Assembly (NCBI GenBank): GCA_028277545.1
Contig: JANQGB010000094.1
Coordinates: 1 to 12,350 of the forward strand
Reading direction: 5' to 3'
Origin: Phycisphaerae bacterium
GTDB taxonomy: Bacteria; Planctomycetota; Phycisphaerae; UBA1845
DNA: 12,350 nt
The first letter of the stretch is position 1; each line of letters opens with the position of its first letter. Below are positions 1 to 7,419 of the stretch, piece after piece. Both the position numbers and the translations under genes were made by a program. The notes below the pieces were generated by a model. That model ran no database searches and was not told the DNA's origin. It saw only the letters and a list, made by a program, of their open reading frames with translations.

Positions 1-201
1 AGCGGGGTTCTGGCCGTTGGGCGGATCGGAGATGAGCCGCTTTTGCGGAACCACGTATATGTTGAGAGCCTGCGAATCGCGGTGGCTCCAGTGCAGGGCG
101 CGTTCCTGGTGGCTGGACTCGGCGATTCGCAGGCTCTCAACATATACGTGGTTCCGCAAAAGCGGCTCATCTCCGATCCGCCCAACGGCCAGAACCCCGC
201 T
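1..201. repeat. Perfect 80-bp inverted repeat with 41-bp loop at window edge
   Basis: Bases 1-80 are the exact reverse complement of bases 122-201 (80 of 80 by block-by-block comparison), separated by the non-palindromic loop 81-121. Symmetry stops at the loop boundary (81 and 121 are both g), but the outer end is cut by the window start, so the arms may be longer. The right arm is in frame with the downstream gene and reads as plausible protein, so the left arm is most likely a reversed copy. A fold-back of this kind at a contig end is typical of a chimeric or mis-assembled end. A genuine inverted duplication cannot be excluded. Confidence 0.95.
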
Positions 202-684
202 GCCCTGGGCCGGCTCGGCAGCGTCGGCTCGCTGAAGACCACGCTCGGACCCGCCATCTTCGTTGGCCGGGACGGCATCGACGTCGACGAGACCGCCATC
301 GCCCACGAAATGAGCCACGTACTCATGCACTGCCTCCACGCCTCGGCGCCTCTCAAGGATGCCCCGGGCTCCGGACCTAACGACCCCACCTGCACCGAAT
401 TGATGGAAGCCAACGAGGACACGGCCGACACCCACGACCGCGCCCGTCACATCAGCGACGCCCCCATCAAGGCCAAGTACGAGGTCATCGAGCAGAACGC
501 CACCTCCGCCACGCGCGTGCTGGACGGAACGCAGGTGTTCTCCCCGGCCTCGTCCTCCGTGATGGAGACGCCGGTCTCACGCCTGATGCACTTCGCTGCC
601 CACTTTGGAGTGCTGCACAATCGTCGCTGGATCCGCGTTGAGCCGGAAGCAACGGCCGCGTCGACCGAGAGCGAAGCAGCCTGA
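1..684 (+). CDS. 5'-partial putative zinc-metallopeptidase-like protein (HEMSH motif)
   Basis: The frame is open from base 1, so no start can be assigned. TTG at 43 is the first candidate, but it lies in the left arm of the inverted repeat, and only the part from about base 81 or 122 onward is trustworthy. Bases 304-318 encode HEMSH, fitting the zincin motif HExxH (two zinc-binding His and the catalytic Glu). It is preceded by the hydrophobic-acidic stretch DETAIA and followed by His and Cys residues (VLMHCLH). A third zinc ligand could be one of the Glu/Asp residues in the segment ELMEANEDTADTHD, but this is not certain. No signal peptide or membrane segment is visible in the part present. 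The stop at 682-684 is 17 nt before the PAAR gene, which suggests one operon and a role as cargo or as a processing enzyme of the injection apparatus. The family is not recognised, and peptidase activity is inferred only from the motif. Confidence 0.6.
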   Translation, partial: SGVLAVGRIGDEPLLRNHVYVESLRIAVAPVQGAFLVAGLGDSQALNIYVVPQKRLISDPPNGQNPAALGRLGSVGSLKTTLGPAIFVGRDGIDVDETAIAHEMSHVLMHCLHASAPLKDAPGSGPNDPTCTELMEANEDTADTHDRARHISDAPIKAKYEVIEQNATSATRVLDGTQVFSPASSSVMETPVSRLMHFAAHFGVLHNRRWIRVEPEATAASTESEAA

Positions 685-701
685 CTAAGGAAACGACTGC
701 A

Positions 702-2399
702 ATGAGCATCGCCGAAGAAGTTCAGGCCGTAGCAGGCTACTGGGATGGCCATCCGGAGGCCTTGCCGGACTTCCCCACGCCAGTGCAGCAGGTCGAATAT
801 GACCAGAAAATGGCCCAATGGGAGGCCAAGTTCGGGGAGGACGGCCCCCCGTCGCCGCCGGCACCGCCCACCATCCCGGGACCAGCCTTACCCGGCGGTG
901 GAATGCCCGCGGCCAGGATCACCGACCTGCACGCCCACGGTGGCATATTGATCGGCCCGGGGTGCCCCAAGGTGCTCATCGGCGGACTGCCCGCCATTCG
1001 TATGACCGACCAGGTCGCCTGCCCGGTTTGGGACGGACTCGTTCCGCACGTCAGCGGCATGGTCCTCAAGGGCAGCAGCAAGGTGCTTATTGCCGGATTG
1101 CCCGCCGCCCGGGTCTCCGACCCCGTCGGACCGCCCAGCAACTGCAAGGGCAACGCGATTGCCCTCGGATGCAGCAAGGTGCTGATCGGCGAGTCACCCG
1201 CCGCTGGAGGAGGCGGCGCCGACGCAGGCGGTCCGGCGACGCCGGCGGTCGACGAACCGGCGCCCGGCGATCCAACAGAACCCGCCGACCCCAACGCCGA
1301 CGATCCGGGCGCCTCAGACGAACCCGGTAGCAACAACCGCCCGGCTGGGCCTTCCAACGTAGACGTGGACGAAGGTACGCACTGGCTGGAGATCGAGTTG
1401 GTCGATGAGATGGAGCAGCCGGTCCCAGGCGAGCCCTTCGAGATCCGCCTGCCCAATGGCAAGATGGTCAAATCCAGCCTTGACGCCAACGGCCTCAGCC
1501 GCATCGACGGCATCAAACAGCCCGGCTGGTGCTACGTCTGCTTCCCACGCTTGGATCTGGCCTCTTGGGAACGATGGAGCCCCGCCTCAAAGGAACGCCC
1601 CACCGCCCCGATCGCCCCTTCATCGCCCGAATCGCCGTCCGGTGCGGTGCCCGGTGCCGACGGTGCCGCCCGCCGTGGCGCCTGGCGGCTGGTCCAGCGC
1701 GGAGAGTGCCTCTCCAGCATCGCCGATGAAGTCGGCCACACGGTCAACACCATCTGGAATCACGATCAGAACAAGCTGCTGCAGGCGCGCCGCCTCGATC
1801 CAAACGTCCTGCAGACCGGCGACGCCGTCTTTGTCCCCAACCTCCGCCCGCGCAAGGAACAGGTCTCAACCGACCAGCACCAGAAATTCTGCCGCATCGG
1901 CGTGACCACCACCCTGAACTTGACGCTCATGGACAAGGAAGGTCCGCGAGCGAGTGTGCCCTACACGCTCGAAGTGGCCGGCGAAGGGAGACAGGGCATG
2001 ACCTCACCCGAAGGCTATCTCGAAGAGCGCATCCCCGCCCGGGCCCGAGTGGCGAAACTCACCGTCGGCGAGGAGGAATACCGTTTGGTGCTCGGCGCCT
2101 TGGACCCCATCAGCGACACCAGTGGCGTCCAGCAGCGACTGAACAACCTCGGCTTCGCGTGTGGTCCAGCGGATGGCAACCTCTCGCCGCGGACCATTGC
2201 CGCCCTGAATCTCTTCCGCCTGCGAGCCAAGCTGCCAACCTCGAACAGGATTGACGAAGCGACCCTGGCGCGCTTGAGTCGCTGCCACGATCTCATGCAG
2301 CCACTACCGCCAGACACGGAAGACGATGCGGACGATGTCATGTTCCATCCCGAATCACAGGACGACGTGGAATTCGATGAATCCGAGGAGGTGTTCTGA
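702..2399 (+). CDS. PAAR-repeat spike protein with LysM-like and PG_binding_1-like modules
   Basis: 565 residues. The ATG at 702 has a Shine-Dalgarno-like AAGGA at 687-691. Domain order: an N-terminal helix-rich segment (1-48), a Pro/Gly linker, then a PAAR-type repeat (about 68-165) with repeated phrases GGLPAIRMTD, AGLPAARVSD and KVLIG. A low-complexity Pro/Asp/Gly linker follows (166-222), then a beta-sandwich-like segment (226-283, with WLEIELVDE and GEPFEIRLPNGK). A LysM-like module lies at 328-381 (QRGECLSSIADEVG ... LQTGDAVFVPN), a second beta segment at 400-465, and a PG_binding_1-like module at 473-527 (SGVQQRLNNLGF, DGNLSPRTIAALNLFR). The tail is very acidic (538-563). PAAR proteins cap the VgrG or phage-type spike of contractile injection systems and carry effectors. 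The added modules would bind peptidoglycan. No catalytic domain, signal peptide or membrane helix is seen. Calls for PAAR, LysM and PG-binding are by motif only. Attachment to a type VI system rather than an extracellular injection system is open. Confidence 0.85.
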   Translation: MSIAEEVQAVAGYWDGHPEALPDFPTPVQQVEYDQKMAQWEAKFGEDGPPSPPAPPTIPGPALPGGGMPAARITDLHAHGGILIGPGCPKVLIGGLPAIRMTDQVACPVWDGLVPHVSGMVLKGSSKVLIAGLPAARVSDPVGPPSNCKGNAIALGCSKVLIGESPAAGGGGADAGGPATPAVDEPAPGDPTEPADPNADDPGASDEPGSNNRPAGPSNVDVDEGTHWLEIELVDEMEQPVPGEPFEIRLPNGKMVKSSLDANGLSRIDGIKQPGWCYVCFPRLDLASWERWSPASKERPTAPIAPSSPESPSGAVPGADGAARRGAWRLVQRGECLSSIADEVGHTVNTIWNHDQNKLLQARRLDPNVLQTGDAVFVPNLRPRKEQVSTDQHQKFCRIGVTTTLNLTLMDKEGPRASVPYTLEVAGEGRQGMTSPEGYLEERIPARARVAKLTVGEEEYRLVLGALDPISDTSGVQQRLNNLGFACGPADGNLSPRTIAALNLFRLRAKLPTSNRIDEATLARLSRCHDLMQPLPPDTEDDADDVMFHPESQDDVEFDESEEVF

Positions 2400-3535
2400 T
2401 GCCCGCCCCACCGTTTACGATTGACAACATCAACCCCGACAGCGGTAACGCCAAGCGTTGCGCCGTCGGCACGGACACGGGCATATCGCTGGCTCCGGGG
2501 GCCAGCCCTACCGCCCTGTTCCACATCGTCTATCGCGAGAATTTCCGCTTCCACCGTTTCTACAAGCTGGAATCGGACACGCCCTACTGGTCGGCCGACG
2601 CCGACGGCAGGTGGAATTCGACGCCCAGGGAGGGAACGCTCTCCGCCGGCACGCTGGTTGTGCAAACTGAACTGTCCGACGTGGCTCGCAAGAAATCCCA
2701 GCTCGGCCACAAGCAGCAGACCAAGTTAGTGCTCTGCCAGCGCGACAACGCCGCCCTGGCTCCCGATATGACGCCCAAACACCCGCAGATCTGGGTGCCC
2801 CTCGAGAACCACCCTGACAATGACAAGACCTGGCAAAAACCCAGGTTGCTTAAGAACGCACCGCTGAACCAATGGGGCATCCGTGGTGACTTCGATTTCA
2901 AGCTCGACCCGTTCGGAAGCGCCCCTACTGTAGAGCACTTCAAGATGGTCACCGTCTGGGAACGCTGGACCAAGTGCGAGGCGTTTCCCTGCGGCGACGA
3001 CGACCCCAAGCGAGAATCCCACTGGTGCCAGGGGCTGTTCACCCTGCGTCCGGGCGTGTACGCGGCTTACGTCAAGGTCATGCCCAAGCACAGCTCCGAC
3101 GATGAGCGAAAGAAGTTCCCCAGCATCAAGGTGGCCTGGGGTTGGGACGAAGCCACCAACGCCTGGGTCAAGGATGCACCCAGCGCCAAGAACGAAGCCA
3201 CTCGCAGACCCGGCTGTTTCATCCATCCCGGATCCAAGCCCACGGCCTTCCTGGGCTGCATCTCGCCCGGCCCCATCGACAAGGCCACGCCCTGGGGCTT
3301 CTGGCAGGTCAAGCACTGCCGGAAGACTATGTGGTCCATTCTCGAAGACATGGGCGTGGACGAAGCCAAGTTCAAGACGCTACGCCACCCCGGCCCCAGG
3401 AACGCCGTCTGGGTCCTTATCCGCGTCGACGACCCCGATGACGTCTGCGGCATCCGCGAAGCCGAGAAGCTGGGCCTCAAACCGTCCGACCTGGGCCGCC
3501 ACTCCCCCGAAGAACCAACCGCCGAGGCCGCCTGA
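2399..3535 (+). CDS. Hypothetical protein with His/Gly-Cys motif, PAAR-linked putative effector
   Basis: 378 residues. The ATG at 2399 overlaps the preceding stop by one base (TGATG), with GAGGAG at 2385-2390 as ribosome binding site, so translation is coupled to the PAAR gene. No family is recognised with certainty. The most telling segment is residues 272-291, reading GCFIHPGSKPTAFLGCISPG: a His, ten residues, then Gly-Cys-Ile. This resembles the conserved core of DUF5675-like phage proteins and, more loosely, the His ... Gly-Cys active site of L,D-transpeptidases, although the usual Ser before GC and Arg after it are absent. The protein is aromatic-rich with nine Cys (21, 113, 193, 198, 210, 273, 287, 307, 350) and has no signal peptide or membrane segment. 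The N-terminal third contains predicted beta-type sequence. Its position directly after the PAAR gene suggests a cargo protein acting on the cell wall, with His276 and Cys287 as candidate catalytic residues. This is inference. Confidence 0.8.
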   Translation: MPAPPFTIDNINPDSGNAKRCAVGTDTGISLAPGASPTALFHIVYRENFRFHRFYKLESDTPYWSADADGRWNSTPREGTLSAGTLVVQTELSDVARKKSQLGHKQQTKLVLCQRDNAALAPDMTPKHPQIWVPLENHPDNDKTWQKPRLLKNAPLNQWGIRGDFDFKLDPFGSAPTVEHFKMVTVWERWTKCEAFPCGDDDPKRESHWCQGLFTLRPGVYAAYVKVMPKHSSDDERKKFPSIKVAWGWDEATNAWVKDAPSAKNEATRRPGCFIHPGSKPTAFLGCISPGPIDKATPWGFWQVKHCRKTMWSILEDMGVDEAKFKTLRHPGPRNAVWVLIRVDDPDDVCGIREAEKLGLKPSDLGRHSPEEPTAEAA

Positions 3536-4212
3536 GTACGCGGCCTCAATGCTGCCCGGGCTTCCTACCGCGAGTGTTCGCTTGGTTCGACGGGCGGTGC
3601 GGGCTGTGGCGTTGGAAACACGGTAAGGCGGACAGCCTGAGCACTGTCAGGACGGCGAGCAGGCTGACGGTTCGGAACGAGCTATCCTCCACAGCGCAGT
3701 TTGGACGCTGCATCCGACCTCCACAACTCCGCACCCGTGACAGTATTATGGCGCTCATCCAGCGCACGAACCGCCTCCGCTGCTGAACAGGATTGGCTCT
3801 TCCACGAGAGGCGATATGCGGTATCGGCCGCGCGCCAAATCAACCTTAGCGCAAAACCTGTGCTCTTCAAAGAAGCGTGCCGAGATGGGTGGGCAGTTGA
3901 AGAAGTTGCTTACCGAGAGGATTTGGAGCGGCCTGCCTGCGTCACGCTGGTCCGGAGGCAGATCGCGGCCCGAGGATGCAGCAGGCCAAGCCTCTTCGGC
4001 CCGGGGGCGGTCAGCAGAGTAATCGGCCGCGCACAAATCGCTGGAATAGCAGATCGAGAGCCGCGACAGGGCAATGAATCGTGGATCGAGCGGCCTTGAC
4101 GTTGCTAATATCAGCGATGAATACGTCGGCCATCCGGGAGGCTTCGCAGCTTCTGTCGGATAAGCGCGCCTTGTTGCGGTACGGCTCCTGATTGCGAGTT
4201 CGCCTCGAACGC
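3536..4212. other. Convergent intergenic region without a recognisable gene
   Basis: About 680 bp lie between the stop of the + strand cassette and the stop of the - strand efflux pump. Open frames of 60-180 codons exist on both strands (for example + 3701-4099 and - 3755-4294), but none shows a recognisable motif, a convincing ribosome binding site or conserved-looking composition. The minus frame also runs into the 3' end of the pump gene. Both operons should terminate here. A 7-bp inverted repeat (CAGCCTG at 3633-3639, CAGGCTG at 3660-3666) and a weak hairpin spanning 4196-4214 at the pump stop are the only candidates, and neither is followed by a T run. No tRNA, IS end or CRISPR repeat is visible. 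The region may be relic DNA or may hold an RNA that cannot be detected by eye. Confidence 0.6.
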
Positions 4213-7200
4213 TCAGGCCGGCACGGGAATCGGCTGCATCTCCGCCCCACCGTGTGCCGCGACCCTCGCCCGATCCGGCTTGGTACATCGGCACATCAGC
4301 AGCTTGTAGCTCGCCGGCACGAGCACCAACGCCAGCAGCGTTGCACCAAGCACGCCACCGGCTATCACTACCGCAAGCGGGGGCCAGAATCCTCCGCCGC
4401 CCAGGATGAGCGGCGTGAAGCCCACGACAGTCGTGATGGTCGTCGCGATCACGTGACGGGTGGCGCGAAACACCACTCTTAGCAGGGCTTCGCAGTTCCC
4501 CGTGCGGGCCTGTTCGTCTTCACGGATGGCGGCGAGCACGACTATCGAGTCGTTCATGGCGACGCCGATCAGCCCCATCGTGCCGACAATAGCCATGAAG
4601 CCAAACGGGAAGCCGAAGATCCACAGCGCCGCCAGCCCCAGGCCGACAGACAGTCCGGCGGCGGTGGCGAGCAAGCCCGCCAGTCGAAATGAGTTAAACG
4701 TCAACACCAGCGTCGCAAGCATGACGACCGCGATGATGCCAACCGATGCCATCAGATTACCGACGGCGTCATCGCGCTCCGCAGCCTCCCCGCCCACGCT
4801 GATGGAGTAGCCCGGTGGAAGGACAAAGTCGCCGCTTCCCAACCGCTCCTGCAGCGCCCCGAGCACCTTGGAGGGCAGCACACCCGCCTGTATGAACCCT
4901 TGCACCGTGTTGACTCGCACGCCGTTGCGATGCGCGATGCGCGCAGTCTCCGGCCGGAGCTCCAACTCGCCCAACGCGGTCAGCGGCGTGTTCGCATGGC
5001 CAAGGATTTCGCTGGCACCGGCGCGTGCCACGAAGTCAATCGAGGCCACGTCGGTTACGTCGGCGCGGCGATCCTGCGCAAGACGTACGCGGATCGGAAG
5101 CTCCTCGGTAGCCTCCAGCAGCGAACCACCAACCGAGCCGGAGAGGTTGCCGCGCAGCGTGTTGGCGATGCCGACGTTGTCGAGGCCGGCTTGCCTGGCT
5201 TCATCTTCATTCAAAGCGACCCAGAGCTTGGCTTGACTGAGGTCCAAAGTCGCCCGCGTGTGTACGGTCTCCGGGATGGCACTGAGCTCTGCCCGCACCC
5301 GTTCGCCTATCTGCCGGAGCACGTCCATGTCGGGCCCGAACACACGGATTTCAACGGGCGCATCAAACGGTGGTCCCTGCTCCAGTTGGCGTCCGATCGC
5401 CATGGCCTGAGGAAACACCCGGTCAATTTCGCGCTGGAGCTCCTGTATCACCCGCGCGTAGTCCTTCGCGCTTCGCAATTCTATGAGCGCCTGTGCGTAG
5501 TAAGCGGCATCGTCTTCGAAGCCCAGCATGTTGTAGTAGAACTTCGGAGCGCTGGTGCCAATAAACCAGTGTACGTCCTGGACATCGGGATGTGCCAGGA
5601 GCAGCTCGCGCGCCGAACTCACCTGTGCCCTGGTGTTCTGCAGCGACATGTGCGTCGGCAGGCGAAACTCCATCTGGAATTGGTTTCGGTCGGTGGGCGG
5701 AAAGAACTGTTCCGGCAGGTGGCGGGCCTGCACGAATCCCACGATCGGTACCGCCGATGCAAGGGCAATCCCGAGAATCGGCCGCGCCAGCACCAGGCCA
5801 AGGAAGCGCCGATACGCTGCGGCCAACCACGCCCAGGAAAAGCCCGCTGCTACGACGCCGGTCCGCTTAGCGCTCGGCAACAGCTTCTGCAGCAGTCCCG
5901 CTTGCGCCGCTATCACCGTTAACGACAGGAACAGCGAGCTCGCGATGGCGAATATGACACTGAGACCGATGGAGCTGACGAATTCCCCGGCACCACCCGG
6001 CAATAGCACGATAGGCAAGAACGCCAGCGCAGTAGTGAAGGTTGAACCGAACAGGGGAACCGCCAAGTGACGAACAGCGCTGGCGATAGCGTCGATCGGG
6101 CCATGCCCATCTTCAAGCCGCTTGCGCACTTCGTCCACCACGACAATGGCGTTGTCGATCAGCAGACCCAGCGCAACGATCAGCCCCGTAACGGACATCT
6201 GGTGCAGCGGGATGCCGACCAACCGCATCCACATCAGTACCATCAGGCTGGTCAATGGTAGTGCGATTCCAACGGTCAGCGCGGAGCGCCAACCCATCAA
6301 GAAGAAGATGACGAGCACAACCAGGCCCATGGCTATCAGGAGATTCCGCGTCAGGCCGTCAAGTCGATCTGACACGAACGTGCTCTGGTCGAATGTCGTC
6401 GACAGCATGAGGCGGTCCGGCAGCGATTGACGAAACTCCTCCACGGCCGCGCGGGCCCTGGCCGCCCAGTGATCCACACGTTGGTTCTCTTCCATACGCG
6501 CGGCCAGCACCACCGCCGGACGTCCACTGATGATGGCCAGATCGGAGGGCGGCTCGGCTATCGACTTGGCAACCTCGGCAACATCGCCGACGCGCACCAG
6601 CCGGCCGTCCGCTCCCTGCCGGATAGGGATCTCCAGCACACGCTGCAGCGAGTCTATCTCGCCAGCCACCTCGACCAGCAGGTCCGTGTCGATGTGGGTC
6701 AACTGCCCGGCCGGCACCTTGGCGTCCGCCCGCCGAATTGCAGCCGCCACGTCTTCCACGGTCAGTTCAAGAGCGGCCAGGTCCTCGGCTCGCGCCGCCA
6801 CGCGGATTTCCTCTTCGGGATCGCCGTACAGGTCGACTTCTGCGGTGCCCGGCACGCCACGCAGCCGGTCCTCCAACTCCTCTGCGACACGGCGCAGGAT
6901 GGCGTACTGCGGAGCATCATCCTGCACCCATTGCAGCGCCAACACCAGTGTGGAAGCATGCACGGTGATGCGCTCGAGCTCGGGTTTCAGCGCGCCGGGG
7001 GCGAGTTTCGCTTCGGCTTCGGAAATCTCGTCGCGTACGCGCGACCAGACTGAATCCAGCTCAGCGGGTGACACGGTTTCCAGCAACTCGATGGTAATGA
7101 CCGAGATACCGAAACGAGAAGTCGATTGGATCGTCTTGATCTCCTCGATCTCCCGCAGCTCGTCCTCCAGCTTCTCCGTAACTAGTGCCTCGACGCGTTC

Positions 7201-7374
7201 GGCGCTGGCGCCGGGATACCTCGTGAGCACGCTCGCGTTACGCCGCGCGAGCGTGGGATCCTCTGCCCGAGGCAGAACAGCGTACGACGAGAGACCGCCG
7301 ACGATAATCACGGATACGGTCAGCGCGAGAAGCCGCGGTTTACGGAAGAACAGTGTTTCAATGCCGCGCATCAT
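4213..7374 (-). CDS. RND-family efflux transporter permease subunit (AcrB/HAE1-like)
   Basis: 1053 residues, the usual length for AcrB-type inner-membrane pumps that use proton flux to drive drug export through a tripartite complex. The ATG at 7374 has GGGAG (7381-7385) six bases upstream. The first transmembrane helix is about 13-34, followed by a large periplasmic porter loop (about 35-335). Helices 2-6 lie at about 343-495, helix 7 at about 530-550, a second porter loop at about 551-870, and helices 8-12 at about 875-1025. The helix 4 motif LGLLIDNAIVVVDEV (402-416) is diagnostic of the family, as is the second-half motif GVAMNDSIVVL (937-947). The pump belongs to the branch that keeps only one of AcrB's two helix 4 aspartates (D407 then N408) and lacks the helix 10 lysine. 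It is 45 bp downstream of its adaptor gene. The substrate is unknown. No outer-membrane partner lies in the window. The C-terminus has a short basic, Cys-containing tail. Confidence 0.95.
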   Translation of the reverse strand: MMRGIETLFFRKPRLLALTVSVIIVGGLSSYAVLPRAEDPTLARRNASVLTRYPGASAERVEALVTEKLEDELREIEEIKTIQSTSRFGISVITIELLETVSPAELDSVWSRVRDEISEAEAKLAPGALKPELERITVHASTLVLALQWVQDDAPQYAILRRVAEELEDRLRGVPGTAEVDLYGDPEEEIRVAARAEDLAALELTVEDVAAAIRRADAKVPAGQLTHIDTDLLVEVAGEIDSLQRVLEIPIRQGADGRLVRVGDVAEVAKSIAEPPSDLAIISGRPAVVLAARMEENQRVDHWAARARAAVEEFRQSLPDRLMLSTTFDQSTFVSDRLDGLTRNLLIAMGLVVLVIFFLMGWRSALTVGIALPLTSLMVLMWMRLVGIPLHQMSVTGLIVALGLLIDNAIVVVDEVRKRLEDGHGPIDAIASAVRHLAVPLFGSTFTTALAFLPIVLLPGGAGEFVSSIGLSVIFAIASSLFLSLTVIAAQAGLLQKLLPSAKRTGVVAAGFSWAWLAAAYRRFLGLVLARPILGIALASAVPIVGFVQARHLPEQFFPPTDRNQFQMEFRLPTHMSLQNTRAQVSSARELLLAHPDVQDVHWFIGTSAPKFYYNMLGFEDDAAYYAQALIELRSAKDYARVIQELQREIDRVFPQAMAIGRQLEQGPPFDAPVEIRVFGPDMDVLRQIGERVRAELSAIPETVHTRATLDLSQAKLWVALNEDEARQAGLDNVGIANTLRGNLSGSVGGSLLEATEELPIRVRLAQDRRADVTDVASIDFVARAGASEILGHANTPLTALGELELRPETARIAHRNGVRVNTVQGFIQAGVLPSKVLGALQERLGSGDFVLPPGYSISVGGEAAERDDAVGNLMASVGIIAVVMLATLVLTFNSFRLAGLLATAAGLSVGLGLAALWIFGFPFGFMAIVGTMGLIGVAMNDSIVVLAAIREDEQARTGNCEALLRVVFRATRHVIATTITTVVGFTPLILGGGGFWPPLAVVIAGGVLGATLLALVLVPASYKLLMCRCTKPDRARVAAHGGAEMQPIPVPA

Positions 7375-7419
7375 GGTGGGCTCCCTCTTCGGCCTACTGA
7401 CTTGGCGCTGTCATGCGAC

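Noticed and set aside
737..1516. Long open frame (259 codons) on the minus strand inside the PAAR gene
   Set aside because: Antisense shadow produced by high GC. It has Pro/Ser/Gly-rich low-complexity sequence and no motif, and the + strand frame has clear domains.
3820..4040. Two similar words, ATCGGCCGCGC followed by (C)CAAATC, near 3823 and 4021, considered as a direct repeat
   Set aside because: Only about 20 bases with mismatches and no further similarity around them, so probably chance in GC-rich DNA.
4196..4214. Small hairpin at the pump stop codon as a terminator
   Set aside because: Five-base stem with a bulge, overlapping the stop and lacking a T run. Too weak to annotate as a terminator.
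3755..4294. 179-codon minus-strand frame in the convergent gap
   Set aside because: No motif or ribosome site. It runs into the C-terminal codons of the pump gene in another frame.
4900..5922. 340-codon open frame antisense to the efflux pump
   Set aside because: Composition and lack of motifs match a shadow of the RND gene, whose reading frame is unmistakable.
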